This document shows positions 50,960 to 61,821 of a DNA stretch of 64,000 nt, in pieces. This stretch comes from Yponomeuta sedellus. Lineage: Eukaryota > Arthropoda > Insecta > Lepidoptera > Yponomeutidae. The translations under genes and the position numbers were made by a program. Numbering within the stretch: position 1 is the first letter of the stretch; the number at the start of each line of letters is the position of its first letter. The notes beneath the pieces are model-generated. The model did no database searches. It was given only the letters and a program-made list of their open reading frames with translations, and was not told where the DNA came from. The DNA lies in NCBI GenBank assembly GCA_934045075.1, contig OW203747.1, positions 13,359,894 through 13,423,893 of the forward strand. The letters run 5' to 3'.

Positions 50960-51055
50960 ACATCCCCACTTCTGGTGCACGGGTCCCTTCCTGCATCGAA
51001 GGAAGGTTAGGCCGTACTCCACCACGGAGGCCAAGTCCGGGTTGGTGGAGGATGG
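50960..51055 (-). mobile_element. 5S-SINE 3' part
   Basis: 'GGGACATCCCCACTTCTGGT' to 'GGGTTGGTGGAGGATGG'. Confidence 0.75.
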
Positions 51056-51179
51056 TTGGCGGAGGATTTATTTATTTTATTTATTGATAAATAAATAAAA
51101 TAAATGGTCATGGAAATATTACACAGATCAAATATTATATTAAAAGATACATAGAAACTGTGATTTATTTAAAGTTAGA

Positions 51180-51640
51180 AGTTAAGCTAGGTGTCCATTT
51201 CCAAATCTGGATCGTCGTCGTCGTCGTCGTCGTCGTCAGGCTATACTAGTCCACTGCTGGACATAGCCCTCCCCTAAAGAGCACAACGTTGTGCTATCAT
51301 AGGGGGTAATGCCCATAATCTCCACGCTGGGCATGCGGGTTCGGGATCGCAGTTCGGTATCATCATCTGGATCATCTTGGAGTAAAAATGCTACAAAGGT
51401 CTCCAAACTTAGTCTTTCCAAAGTCCTTAATTAACAGAGTTTACGTAATTATTATAAGACATAGATCTCATGCATTGTACTGGTTCTAACCCCAGCCATT
51501 ATTGTCATGTAAACAATCCTTTATATTATAGTAGCCCTTTTGGCACGTAGTGTACTTTGCACATTTTTAACCACGTTTCAGGCAAGCTTAATATACCTTT
51601 AGAGACCCTATTTTAGAAACTAATACAGTGCCACATAAGG
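51180..51640 (-). repeat. Low-copy repeat, coding-like, copy 2, split by RTE-SINE
   Basis: Minus strand: 'AAAAGGGCTACTATAATATA', 'TTAATTAAGGACTTTGGAAA', then a frame reading 'RLSLETFVAFLLQDDPD' which, with the RTE-SINE removed, runs on for five residues to a stop. It pairs with 49130-49450 as an inverted repeat about 2 kb apart. It could be a decayed mobile-element ORF or a small terminal exon. Confidence 0.45.
51214..51363 (-). mobile_element. RTE-SINE, 5'-truncated, with TSD
   Basis: ATCTGGATC at 51205-51213 and 51364-51372. The + strand begins with (GTC)n, the tail, then GGCTATACTAGTCCACTGC. Confidence 0.88.
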
Positions 51641-51644
51641 ATGT

Positions 51645-51750
51645 AAGATAAGATAAGATAAGAATATTCTTTATTGTACTCCAGAGTACATATTATAAAA
51701 CACGTAAAGACACAAAGTACAATTGGCGGCCTTATTGCTAAAAGCAATTA
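51645..51750 (-). mobile_element. LINE-G 3' end
   Basis: 'GATAAGATAAGATAAGAATA', 'AATTGGCGGCCTTATTGC'. Confidence 0.8.
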
Positions 51751-52136
51751 ACCTTTGCCAGCCTTAATCTTGAGACCGAAAGTTTATGTTTGTTTCTAGT
51801 ATTTACATTGTGTTGGCTACAGTTTTAAAGTTACTGATATTTTTCCATAGAACTAGGATTCGTGGTTCACAATGACAATTCGATATACATTGGATAGTCG
51901 ATTAATACACAGATTAACAAGGAAGTCTCGGTGACGCAATGTACACTGAATTGTCATAATAATCTACGAATTGTAGGTTTGATGAAACGCGGCGCTAAGC
52001 TCGCATGAATTTGCAAGCATGATCAGCAAAGTAAATATTTGATCATTAAGGTACCCTGAACGTGCGTGGGTGCTCTACGCCTTAAGAATGCGCGGATTTT
52101 TGTAAGAGAGCAGGATTTTTCCTCAAACTCCTATTT

Positions 52137-52381
52137 GACGGCCTCGGTGGCGCAGCGGTTTGTCACGCTGACTGTAAAATCGAAGGTCTCGGGTTCGATC
52201 CCCGGCCGGGTCAAACTAGGAAACGAACTTTTCTGGTTTGTCTCGGGTCTTGGATGTTATCTATGTATGTATTGTATTAAATCTATCGTCGAGTTAGCAC
52301 ATATAACACAAGTCACTTAGTTGTACTTAGTATAGGGCTAACGAGATCTGTGTAATATGTCCATGAATATTTATTTATTAT
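52137..52381 (+). mobile_element. tSINE-F, best preserved
   Basis: CGGCCTCGGTGGCGCAGCGG, GGGTTCGATCCCCGGCCGGG (strong B box), body and TATTTATTTATTA tail. Confidence 0.88.
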
Positions 52382-52883
52382 CATACTTCATTGCACATGA
52401 AACATTTAACAGGACATTACATAAGAAATAACATGTACAGTACTACACATCATAAAAGTCCCTTCGGGAATCTACGTTCGCGCCGACTAGGAAGAAGTGT
52501 AACGAAAGTACCCGAAGCTATACGTACATTCAACATGATCTTTAACCGATACGGTTAAGGTGCAGAATTGATTGCCGCAGTAGCGCTACCTATTTCGCTC
52601 ACGCTAATATTGCCAAACGAATAGTCACCTGCATCGATGACGTTGAATCAACCAATAGCAACAAATGCGCGCGGCCTGCCATAAAATGAAACTATCTGAT
52701 TGGTCGATCAACTTGCCGCACATCCAAAATTTGGTCATCTGCGTAGGTACAAGACTTATTTCTTGTGTAGCACTGTACAAAGGCGAGCTTACGATTTGTA
52801 CGATCCTCTCTTAATTCTTTTGCCATCGCTAAGAAGAAGGTGATCCTATTTTGGGACCACAAGTGATTGTTTCTATTGGAAGA
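52382..52883. other. No gene recognised
   Basis: GC-richer than average around 52480-52700 but without a long frame; it looks single-copy. Confidence 0.4.
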
Positions 52884-53060
52884 TTTGATAGATAGATAAA
52901 ATATTCTTTATTGTTCACAGAAATTACACTAACAGAAATTATGTAAAAAATACAGTACAAATGGCGGCCTTATTCCTAAAAGCAATTTCTTCCAGGCAAC
53001 CATAGACGGAGACAAGAGAGAAGTTAGAGACGGGTAGTCGGTGCAATACAGAAATATTGA
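52884..53060 (-). mobile_element. LINE-G 3' end
   Basis: (GATA)n, then AAAATATTCTTTATTG and 'GAGACGGGTAGTCGGTGC'. Confidence 0.8.
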
Positions 53061-53289
53061 AATTATTAATTCAACGAAATTAATATAAAATAACTTAAAC
53101 CGTACATAAATAATTAAATGAATAAATAATTAAGATAAACATACATACTAATAAATAAATTATATATGGGAAGAGGAAATAATATAATATACCTACGTAA
53201 TATTTAATTAACTGCATTATTTAATTTATTGAAAGGTAGTATTCCTTCACTCTACATTTAAATATCGCAGATGACGATTGTTATTATTC

Positions 53290-53470
53290 TTTTTATGTAG
53301 CCTATAAACGCTCCACCGCAGGGCCTTCTCTCAGAGAGAGAGAGCGTGGGCTTAATTGCCACGCGTGGGTTTAATTGCCACTGCAGACTGGCAATTTCAA
53401 GCCCAGAGGTATTTGAACACCTTCGACTCCCAGGTTTCCCCACAACGATTTTCTTCACAGTTAGCGAGGG
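53290..53470 (-). mobile_element. tSINE-D subtype 2, with internal duplication
   Basis: 'TGTAGCCTATAAACGCTCC' start. 'GGGCTTAATTGCCACGCGTG' is followed at once by GGTTTAATTGCCACTGC, a short local duplication. Confidence 0.65.
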
Positions 53471-53712
53471 TAACATCTCAGCAAAAGTCGTGTAGCAGTA
53501 AAACTCCTAATTGGACGGAGTTAAGAGTTTTACAGGCATTTAACCTATCCGGTATTTGTTACCAATGCATTAAGAATGTAGTTAGGCCGGTGATGGTACT
53601 CAAAGGTCGATGTTGGTGTCCGTCTGATACGTTTGTGTCCTACACGATTGATAGTTGTATTTGTCACGGCAGATTTTTAGGTATTCTTTAATATTCTTTA
53701 GTTAGATAGTGC

Positions 53713-54290
53713 TGTGTGGTGTCGGCCTAGAAAATAGCACCAACCCAAATTCAATTTAATTTAATTCAATTCAATTTATTTCAACGTAAAGAATTTACAT
53801 TCTGTTTGCTGAATGTCAAAGTACAATGTAACATGAAAGTGAAAGCCGCTGCCTTCGGGCCGTAGTGTAGTGGAGAAAAAGGCAGCGGGAAAATTAACTC
53901 CACTCTGACCATCTTTTCTCAAGTCCTCTTAAATCTAATACATTAGATACCACCTATACGCATAAGATTTCATGATTGCCATTAATAACTTTAAATTCCA
54001 AGGCATTATTCAATTGATTTACATAGGCCGTGAAAACAAGCCAGACACACAAACAGCACTCGTTCACGAGCAATTCTTCCCGTGGGTGTCGTAAAAGGCG
54101 ACTAAGGGACACAAACCGGGGAGTGGGCAGAAGCGCCCCCTGCAGTACAATCCACCAAACTGCGATCCCCAACCCGCATGCCCAGCGTGGGGATTATGGG
54201 CATTGCCACCCAATGATGGCACAACCTTGCGCTATGACGCTCATTAGAGGAGGGCTATGTCCAGCAGTGGACTAGTATAGCCTGAAGAAG
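53713..54290 (+). mobile_element. RTE-SINE, split by a LINE 3' end
   Basis: The 5' 40 bp (GTGTGGTGTCGGCCTAG...) at 53713-53752 and the rest at 54072-54290, ending 'CCAGCAGTGGACTAGTATAG' and CCTGAAGAAGATGA. Confidence 0.88.
53753..54071 (-). mobile_element. LINE 3' end inserted in RTE-SINE, 5-bp TSD
   Basis: AATTC at 53748-53752 and 54072-54076. The minus strand ends GTTGAAATAAATTGAATTG with (TTGAA)n. Same family as 42930-43200. It is the younger insertion. Confidence 0.8.
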
Positions 54291-54345
54291 ATGATAGATA
54301 GACAAAACTTTATTGTACATAAAAAAATTAATATACGCGTCGAAT
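54290..54345 (-). mobile_element. LINE 3' tail
   Basis: (GATA)n then CAAAACTTTATTGTACAT; a short polyadenylation-region remnant. Confidence 0.5.
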
Positions 54346-54629
54346 TGATAACCTCCCCCTTTTTTCAAGTGGGTTAAAAAGGAAATTACACAGATATATC
54401 TTAGTTAACTCTGTTATGTTAAAAACTGTTTTGAAAATAATGAATGTGGGGTTTCTTTGTTAGTTCCTTCTACACATAATCTATTAATTGTGAAACTAGC
54501 AGCTTCGACGTTCACTCCCATTGGCGTGTCTTAGTATTGGCAATGGGGATTAGTGAACAAAAAGTTCACAAATCCCCATCAATGGGGATTTTCAATGGGG
54601 ATTAGTGGAATAACCCCATTTTGTTTTTA

Positions 54630-54810
54630 TCTATAATATAAAATGAATCGCGTGTTGGTAAGCGCAAATCTCGAGAGCAGCTGAACCGATTTCGCTAATA
54701 TTTTTTTTAGAATATTCCTTGAAGAACGGGGATGGTTCTTACGGAGAAAAAAAATATAAATAAATAGAGAATCGACTGTTAGGCGGTACGAAGTTCGCTC
54801 TGTCAGCTAG
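54630..54810 (+). mobile_element. Helitron H1, single copy
   Basis: A|TCTATAATATAAAATGAA ... GTCAGCTAG|T, 181 bp, with the GCGGTACGAAGTTCGC palindrome. The only complete H1 in the window that is not next to another Helitron. Confidence 0.85.
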
Positions 54811-54904
54811 TAGTAAATAAAAATCTTTTGACTTTTTGCAAGTACACCGGGAATTACATAAAAGGTAGCTTTTCTTTTTGTATGTCGTGTCATTTTAAAT
54901 CTTT

Positions 54905-55263
54905 ATCAACCCTTGTATGTCCCCACTGCTGGGGCACGGGTCTCTTCCTGCATCGCAGGAGAGTTAGGCCATACTCCACCACGGGGGCCAAGTCCGGGTT
55001 GGTGAAGGATTATAAGACAGTGGCGGGCCTTACTGTCAGAAGTTATCAAGCCGCCCATAAGGCCTCTGACACCGCTTCACGACTGCCATTATATGACAGC
55101 TGGCACCAACAGCTTAATGTGCCTTGTGAAGCACGGAAGCGCTCGGAAAAATGCCACTAGCGGTAGTCACGGGATGCTCACCCATCCTGTACCTGACCGC
55201 GCCTGTTGTTGCTTATCCAAGTGATTGATTCCAATCACTCGGTTCGCCTAGGCCACGATCACT
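54905..55263 (-). mobile_element. 5S-SINE, full length
   Basis: 'ATCAACCCTTGTATGTCCCC' to CCTAGGCCACGATCACTT. One of the least diverged copies. Confidence 0.88.
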
Positions 55264-55419
55264 TCATTCATTTTAAATACTTGGTGTTAATGTAATATTA
55301 TTAATGTAAGACAATGCACTTGTTATGTATCGCTAATTATTCAAATTTGCACGCCTGCTGTGGCAAAGAAGCATGCCGAACTAAATATGTCAGTTCCACC
55401 GTTTTGTATAGATGTTTGG

Positions 55420-55748
55420 CAAATAAACATCTTTATCTTAGTCAAACCAACGCAACATTCCTTTCTCAATTCTATTCACTACATCTACTTTCAGTCCACA
55501 ACGTTCTCTAATCAGACTATTGCATATCCTGTCATTCAAAGTAACACTACACATACTTCTCAAGGACCTCATTTCTACTGCATTTCTTGCTTCTTTTGTC
55601 ACATCCAAGTCTCGCTAACAAATAAGTGTTGGGACTAGCACACCATTAGGAATAGCCAATCTAGCTCTTTTGGAGATGTTTCGGGTCCACAATGGATTGC
55701 AAGGCGCAGTTGACACAATTTCCCGCTTTTACTCTCTTTTCTATATCA
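55420..55748 (-). pseudogene. LINE reverse transcriptase C-terminal region, third family
   Basis: The minus strand reads GDIEKRVKAGNCVN, then (after a frame change) 'LAIPNGVLVPTL', then 'AVEMRSLRSMCSVTLNDRIC', 'NSLIRERCGLKVDVVNRIEK' and GMLRWFD. This is the familiar arthropod LINE order (G-I-xxR...N; A..R.VL.PTL.YG; EMR.LR...G....DR..N..I; G...R..K..L.W.GH). It carries at least two frame shifts and stops, and lacks the catalytic domain. Confidence 0.75.
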
Positions 55749-55839
55749 CCTTCACACTACGACCGAGTAATTTTTTTGTTGATTAGAAACCTCCCACTTC
55801 AGGGCACAGGCTTTGTCCCAGAGAGACCCAAGACATACA

Positions 55840-56030
55840 TACATACATAACCTCACGCCTGTATCCAAGAGGGGTAGGCAGAGACCAGGGACTGCCACTT
55901 GCCACGATCCTGACAGATTACCTTCGCTTCATCAACGTTCATAAGTCATTGCATGCACGCACGCCGGTTCCGGGTACTTTTTGTCTTTCCCTTTGCTAAT
56001 AAATCCCCTATCTGGTCGATGTATGTATGA
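55840..56030 (-). mobile_element. LINE-P 3' end
   Basis: The antisense of the LINE-P terminus ('GGCAGAGACCAGGGACTGCC') with (CATA)n, the tail, at 55835-55850. Confidence 0.8.
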
Positions 56031-56437
56031 GACCCAAGACCAAAACATATAAACAGCTGACACCACATCAATTTAACAAATACGCTCTTTGGTGAGTTAC
56101 AAGGACATCTTCGCAACGAAATAAAAAGCTAACGACAGTAACACCCGTATTCTAAGACGTTCCTCGAAGTTTGCCTCCACTGCACTCTTGCTCAATCGAG
56201 GAAAACCGTTTTTTAAAACTTATTATCCAATCGAGCAAGTTTCTCACTCGAGTCGAGGAATCAACTGTAAAGCTAAGGTACCTCGGGACCTACATTTAGC
56301 CTTCTCGAGAAAGAAAAACTTCTGCCTGTCAAACCTTAGCAATGGCATCGCTTTTGCCAACATAAAAAACCAAATTCTCAGTCGAGTCAAACCACAGGTC
56401 ATATAGATTGTTCTCACTCGTGTACACTCCAAATACT
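56031..56437. other. No gene recognised
   Basis: Related CGAG/CTCGAG-rich scraps and two open frames on opposite strands, without recognisable motifs. Confidence 0.35.
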
Positions 56438-56725
56438 GAGTGCTTAGTGCGAGTTTGACAGATCCAATCGAATAATAGCATTGAGTAGTGAGTATGAGTA
56501 AGTTAACCGTTCGAACTGGCAAAACGCTGTCGCAGTACAACTCGCACTCGCGTTTATTCGTGTTTTGGCTGGTAAACGTGTTCACTTCTCAACGTAAACC
56601 ATTACAATTCGCACTCAGCAATTTTAATTTCCATACTTGTCGCTAGGTGGCGCTTCCTCGATGCCATAGAAATATGAGTTTACGTTAACGCGATCGAGTA
56701 GTTAAAAAACTCGCACTAAGCACTC
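56438..56725. mobile_element. MITE-N copy 3
   Basis: GAGTGCTTAGTGCGAGTTTG to AAACTCGCACTAAGCACTC; slightly shorter than copy 2 owing to a deletion near 56476. Confidence 0.88.
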
Positions 56726-57082
56726 TGGTAATACTAACTCAAGGAAATGCCTCTACCTCTCCTCTACCTCTCTCCTCCGTTGAGTATTGAGTCGAGGAGA
56801 ATTTGTGGAACCTCTTGGAATACGGGTGTAAGTCGATAAAATTTGTCGGTAAAATTGCGTAAAACAATCAATTACTATTACTATCAATTTATAGCTAAAA
56901 ACGACCTTAAAAGTACTGTATAAATGAAACTGAATGATCAAATTGATCAATGAAATGCTATTTCAATGAAGTCATAAACGCCTTCTGTGCTTTTAAACTA
57001 TGGGCACTCGTGGTAATTAAGCCCATACCCTCTTTCTGGGAGGACAGGCTTTCTCTCAGAAAGATAGTATAGGCTTAATTAA

Positions 57083-57334
57083 TAATTAATATTCATGGAC
57101 ATATTAAGTAGGTACACAGATCTCGCAAGCCGTATACTAAGTACAACTAAACGACTTGTGTTATAGGTGCTAACTCGACGATAAATTTTAATACAATAAA
57201 TACAAAGATAACATCAAAGACCCGAGACAAACTAGAAAAGTTCATTTCCTAGTTTGACCCGGCCGGGGATCGAACCCGAGACCTTCGGTTTTACAGTCAG
57301 CGTGCCAAATCGCTGCGCCACCGAGGCCGTCATT
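57083..57334 (-). mobile_element. tSINE-F
   Basis: TTAATATTCATGGACATATT tail side to the CGCTGCGCCACCGAGGCCG head side on the + strand. Confidence 0.85.
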
Positions 57335-57713
57335 TATTTTCATTTTCGTTAATCATTTTAATTATCATCGTCATTTTCGTCATTTCAATTAACACACAGT
57401 GAAACATTTATATAGGCTAAATAAAAAAAATTGTGGACAAGGTAATGAGCTTAAGAAGGTTCTAAACGACCCACCACCTTGACCTAAATAGAACTTAATG
57501 GACGACATGCGCAACCAATAACATTGGTTTTTGCTTAGACGCATCTAATCGCAACAAATAAAAACAAAAAGTGTAATATTTCAACTATTGCCCAACATGC
57601 TCCACAAGATGATGAAGACTGAGTCGAGATAAAAAGCAGTTATGACAGCTGGTAACTTCACGAACAGGATGTTGCAGAATTGTTTGATGGAACTACAACC
57701 TACCATTTACAAG
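57335..57713. other. No gene or recognised repeat
   Basis: Unassigned. Confidence 0.4.
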
Positions 57714-58078
57714 AAGCTCTCGTGGCCTAGTCAAACCGAGTGATTGGAATCAATCACTTGAGTTAAGCAACAACAAGCTCAGTCAGGTGCAGGATGGGAC
57801 ATCGCCCCGTGACTACCGCTAGTGGCATTTTTTCCGAGCGCTTCCGTGCTTCGCAAGGCACGTTAAGCCGTTGGTGCCGGCTGTCATATAATGGCAGTCG
57901 TTAAGCCGTGTCAGAGGCCTTATGGGCGGCTTGATAACTTCTGACAGTAAGGCCCGCCACTGCCTTACAATACTCCACCAACCCGCACTTGGCCCCCGTA
58001 GTGGAATAAGGCCTAAACTTCCTGTGATGCATAAGGAGACCCTTGCCCCAACTGTGAGGGCATACAAGAGGGTTGAAA
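57714..58078 (+). mobile_element. 5S-SINE, full length
   Basis: Head GCTCTCGTGGCCTAGTCAAA, 5S-like core, body and 3' end (GGCATACAAGAGGGTTGAAA). Well preserved. Confidence 0.88.
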
Positions 58079-58106
58079 TCGATTTATAGGTTAAGTATTA
58101 CTGTCG

Positions 58107-58350
58107 TCTTCGTCGTCAGGCTATACTAGTCCTCTGCTGGACGTAGCCCTCCCCTAAAGAGCACCACGTTGTGCTATCATAGGGGGTAATGCCCATAATC
58201 CCCACGCTGGGCATGCGAGTTGGGGATCGCATTTCGGTGGAATTGTACTGCAGGCGGCGCTGCTGCCCACCCCCCGGTTTGGCCCCTTAGTCGCCTTTTA
58301 CAACACCCCCGGGAAGAATTGGGTTGGCGCTATTCTCTAGGCCGACGAGG
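58107..58350 (-). mobile_element. RTE-SINE, full length
   Basis: (GTC)n tail, 'AGGCTATACTAGTCCTCTGC', to GCTATTCTCTAGGCCGACG. Confidence 0.87.
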
Positions 58351-58399
58351 TGTCGACAGCAGTACAGTTATTACTGTACTCAGCAATAAAAACAACTTT

Positions 58400-58475
58400 T
58401 GCTATGGGACCAATTCTAAAATTAGATTCGAACTCATGACCTCCCCATTGAGAAGCCGACGTAAAGCTTAAGGTT
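58400..58475 (-). repeat. tRNA-like SINE head
   Basis: Antisense B box GATTCGAACTCATGACC with 'CATTGAGAAGCCGACG', similar to the tSINE-D subtype 2 head at 36060-36120. Confidence 0.4.
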
Positions 58476-58577
58476 TGTAATTTTCTGTGACGTTCAGTTT
58501 CTAAAATTACGTGACAATGTCAATAAGTGATTACATACATCCCATCTTCTGGCAAATAAAACATTTCACTTTTTTCT

Positions 58578-58690
58578 TCGCTGTTAGACATAGCCCTCCC
58601 ATAAGGAGCGCTATAGCGCCCTGTCTTCAGCTTGCCGCAAAAAACATGTTTACTCCAACGGTGGTCGGTTCTTCACGAGAGCACTCTGCC
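58578..58690 (-). mobile_element. RTE 3' region with internal deletion
   Basis: The antisense of the RTE 3' end joined at about 58637 to the antisense of the 'RRTDNRWSK'-encoding part ('ACTCCAACGGTGGTCGGTTC'). Confidence 0.7.
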
Positions 58691-58839
58691 ACTTCAGTTT
58701 ACTATTTTACTTTAAAAACATCCATACAAATGCATCCAGGTTATCATACAAATGTGACCAATTGTGACAAGGATGGCGAGGTACTTCGAAAATCAAGAAA
58801 CTCTTGTGACGTAATATTAATTAGTTATTTTCTCACGCA

Positions 58840-59290
58840 AGTATTAGTGTTGGTGTTGGTGTGGTCGTGTCTTGCTTCTGCTTGAAAAATTGGGAGGGAG
58901 GGCGGTGCATTATCTAACCGCATGGTGCTTGTTGGATTTTTGGCATAATTAAGCAAAGTAATTTAATTACACTATTTTTATTTTTAATGCACTAACCCGT
59001 GCTAAGGAACAAATTTAAAAACCTATTTAGAACCTAACTGCAAAGTAGGTAGTCGGGGCTGTAAGTAATGCAATTTGCTTAAGTCAGATGTCGCTGCCTG
59101 TACGTAATACAGAGAATATTGTAAAGAGGTTCGAAATTTCACTGATGCCGTGAGTCGCCCATTGGCTCAATTGGTAGAGCGCTGGTAGGGATAGCCAGAG
59201 GTTGCGGGTTCGAATCCCGGCATGGGTGAAATTTTTAGCCTCTAAATAGGTTTTTAAAGTAATTTAACTTTTTAATGCTAGTTATAATAC
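58840..59290 (+). repeat. Repeat-U copy 3, split by tSINE-C
   Basis: Matches 340-545 at 58840-58976 and resumes at 59268 ('CTTTTTAATGCTA'). Confidence 0.7.
58977..59255. mobile_element. tSINE-C, inverted insertion with 12-bp TSD
   Basis: AAAGTAATTTAA at 58965-58976 and 59256-59267. The left ~65 bp is tail and AAATAGG in minus orientation; it joins at about 59030 to body, tRNA head and AAATAGG in plus orientation. Comparison with 340-545 confirms the empty site. Confidence 0.92.
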
Positions 59291-59417
59291 TTTAAGATGG
59301 CTCAGGAGATTTGACAAACGACGCTAAGGTAGTTGAACACCTCAGATACTGCGGTTTCCTCACGATTTCTATTGCTGCTATAACTTGACAATTTTTTTTA
59401 ATGTTATTTATTTCATA

Positions 59418-59483
59418 ACCTTCCTGCGATACAGGAAGAGACCCGTGCCCCAACAGTGGTGACATATAAAGGGTTGATATCGA
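59418..59483 (+). mobile_element. 5S-SINE 3' end
   Basis: 'CCTTCCTGCGATACAGGAAG' to 'AAAGGGTTGATATCGATT'. Confidence 0.75.
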
Positions 59484-59970
59484 TTTCATAACGCATACAC
59501 CAAAGCATTAAGTCTGCTTGACTTCACAAATTTCCGTACAACAGAAAACGAAGTCGTTGATACAAAGCTGGGATTTGAACCCACTACCTCCCGAATGAGA
59601 GTCGGCATTCTACCGCCCCGATACCATCACTGCATAGTAGTAATAGATATAATGTCTCGGAGTACGCAATAAAGTTGCCAAATCGTTATAATACGATTAA
59701 CTACTTGAAATAAGAGATCAGCCCCTCTTTGCACAAACTGAGCTGTAATACGATATGATAGTACCATAACAGCTGATTGGCACTAAATAGAGTTAACAGA
59801 ATGCCTGCTTGGATGACCGCATTGGTATTATGATAAAAACCCACTAGTGCTCTCACTTCATTTATCTCATACATGTACCAAATTTGTATTTTTGTATATA
59901 AAATAACATTTTAATTTATCTAAATTATTATTAAACTCTATTATTCTATTCCACTCTACTCTGCTCTGCC
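59484..59970. other. No gene; one tRNA-like SINE head
   Basis: 59575-59640 (minus) has B box GGGTTCAAATCCCAGC and A-box-like 'GATGGTATCGGGGCGG', probably a SINE head. The rest is unassigned. Confidence 0.4.
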
Positions 59971-60047
59971 GTCCCGTCCCGTCCCGTCCCGTCCCGTCCC
60001 GTCCCGTCCCATCCCGTCCCGTCCCGTCCCGTCCCGTCCCGTCCCGT
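59971..60047. repeat. (GTCCC)n microsatellite
   Basis: About 15 pentanucleotide units with one G-to-A change at 60011. Confidence 0.95.
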
Positions 60048-60331
60048 CTCTGCTCAATTTGTTTCGTTTCACTCATTTCATTTCATCTCATAATCAAATA
60101 ATCTAATTTTATAAAAAATCTAGTAGATATATTCTTTCATTGAAGGAGCCCCTTGAAGTCGCAGACATAGACCATTTTTATATCATTTATTTATTAATAC
60201 TTTTATTTCACTTAAATAACCGTATAATGCGGCGGACTTACTGCCTTAAGCATTTTCTACCCGTCGACCGCCGGTGGTAATACAAAAATTAGTAGGCGTG
60301 CAAAAAAAATAACAAGACAAAAAATATAAAT

Positions 60332-61143
60332 TTAAAAACCTATTTAGAGGCTAAAAATTTCACCCATGCCGGGATTCGAACCCGCAACCTCTGGCTATCC
60401 GTACCAGCGCTCTACCAATTGAGCCAATGGGCGACTCACGGCATCAGTGAAATTTCGAACCTCTTTACACTATTCTCTGTATTACGTACAGGCAGCGACA
60501 TCTGACTTAAGCAAATTGCATTACTTACAGCCCCGACCACCTACTTTGCAGTTAGGTTTTAATTTAACATCGGAACGATATCACTGTACCCACATGATTA
60601 CAATGTATGTAATACAGAGAATATTGTAAAGAGGTTCGAAATTTCACTGATGCCGTGAGTCGCCCATTGGCTCAATTGGTAGAGCGCTGGTACGGATAGC
60701 CAGAGGTTGCGGGTTCGAATCCCGGCATGGGTGAAATTTTTAGCCTCTAAATAGGTTTTTAAATTTGTTCCTTAGCACGGGTTAGTGCATTAAAAATAAA
60801 AATAAGTGTGATTACACTTATTTTTATTTTTAATGTGGGTACAGTGATATCGTTCCGATGTTAAATTAAAACCTAACTGCAAAGTAGGTGGTCGGGGCTG
60901 TAAGTAATGCAATTTGCTTAAGTCAGATGTCGCTGCCTGTACGTAATACAGAGAATATTGTAAAGAGGTTCGAAATTTCACTGATGCCGTGAGTCGCCCA
61001 TTGGCTCAATTGGTAGAGCGCTGGTACGGATAGCCAGAGGTTGCGGGTTCGAATCCCGGCATGGGTGAAATTTTTAGCCTCTAAATAGGTTTTTAAATTT
61101 GTTCCTTAGCACGGGTTAGTGCATTAAAAATAAAAATAAGTGT
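60332..61143. mobile_element. tSINE-C, triple palindromic insertion with 13-bp TSD
   Basis: AAAAAATATAAAT at 60319-60331 and 61144-61156 bounds 812 bp. Order: minus unit (60332-60600), plus unit lacking its first ~100 bp (60604-60817), a short minus tail (60818-60835), plus unit (60836-61143). The mirrored frames at 60447 and 60790 are images of one another and noncoding. Confidence 0.9.
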
Positions 61144-61156
61144 AAAAAATATAAAT

Positions 61157-61377
61157 GCAACTTAAAATATATTTATTTAAACACTTTGCCCCCTAGTTCC
61201 TCTATCCAATTTAGGCAACCTTAATACGCTGTTAAGGGTAATTTAACACTCGGAATATGAAGACAGCGTAACAGACGCATCTTAGTCAAATTACATCCGA
61301 TAAAGTTGCACAAGGTCACGCCGCCAATACTGGGGATAATCGTAGCAAGAGACTGGGTCGTAAACGGGCGACTCTTA
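61157..61377. other. No gene recognised
   Basis: Unassigned. Confidence 0.4.
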
Positions 61378-61818
61378 GGCTGGGCGCATGCTGAGACGCA
61401 GGCGACGCAGCACAGAACAGCACAGTTCAATACAGGGCAGGGCAGCTGAGGCAGACATAGGCCTCCACCGCATGCTGCGACGCAACTATTCGCTACATTC
61501 TTTGGCAATTCTCACTCATAATAACTCCTTAAATGTCTTTTTAGAATAGTCTGGATGATTTGTAACATACAAACAAAGTTCACAGCTAACTAATTCAATT
61601 AAATGTTCTGTCATCGCAACAAAATTGTTTTTAAACACGCCTCGACGTGCAAGCGTCGCGCAGAAATCGGTGCCGGCACTACAACGAGACGCAGAGCAGA
61701 CACATGTCTGCGTCGCACGTGCCTACGCCGCAGCGTACGTAGCTCAATGATGTTCCATGCTTTACAAAATCTGCGCTGCGCTGTGCGGCGTCGCTTGCCT
61801 CTCAGCATGCGCCCAGCC
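61378..61818. mobile_element. Harbinger-like MITE, 441 bp
   Basis: GGCTGGGCGCATGCTGAG and the complementary end CTCAGCATGCGCCCAGCC are flanked by TTA on both sides (61375-61377, 61819-61821). The TIRs extend about 50 bp with mismatches ('GGCGACGC', CTGTGC). The interior is rich in GACGCAG/CTGCGTC motifs. Open frames on both strands are shadows. Confidence 0.82.
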
Positions 61819-61821
61819 TTA

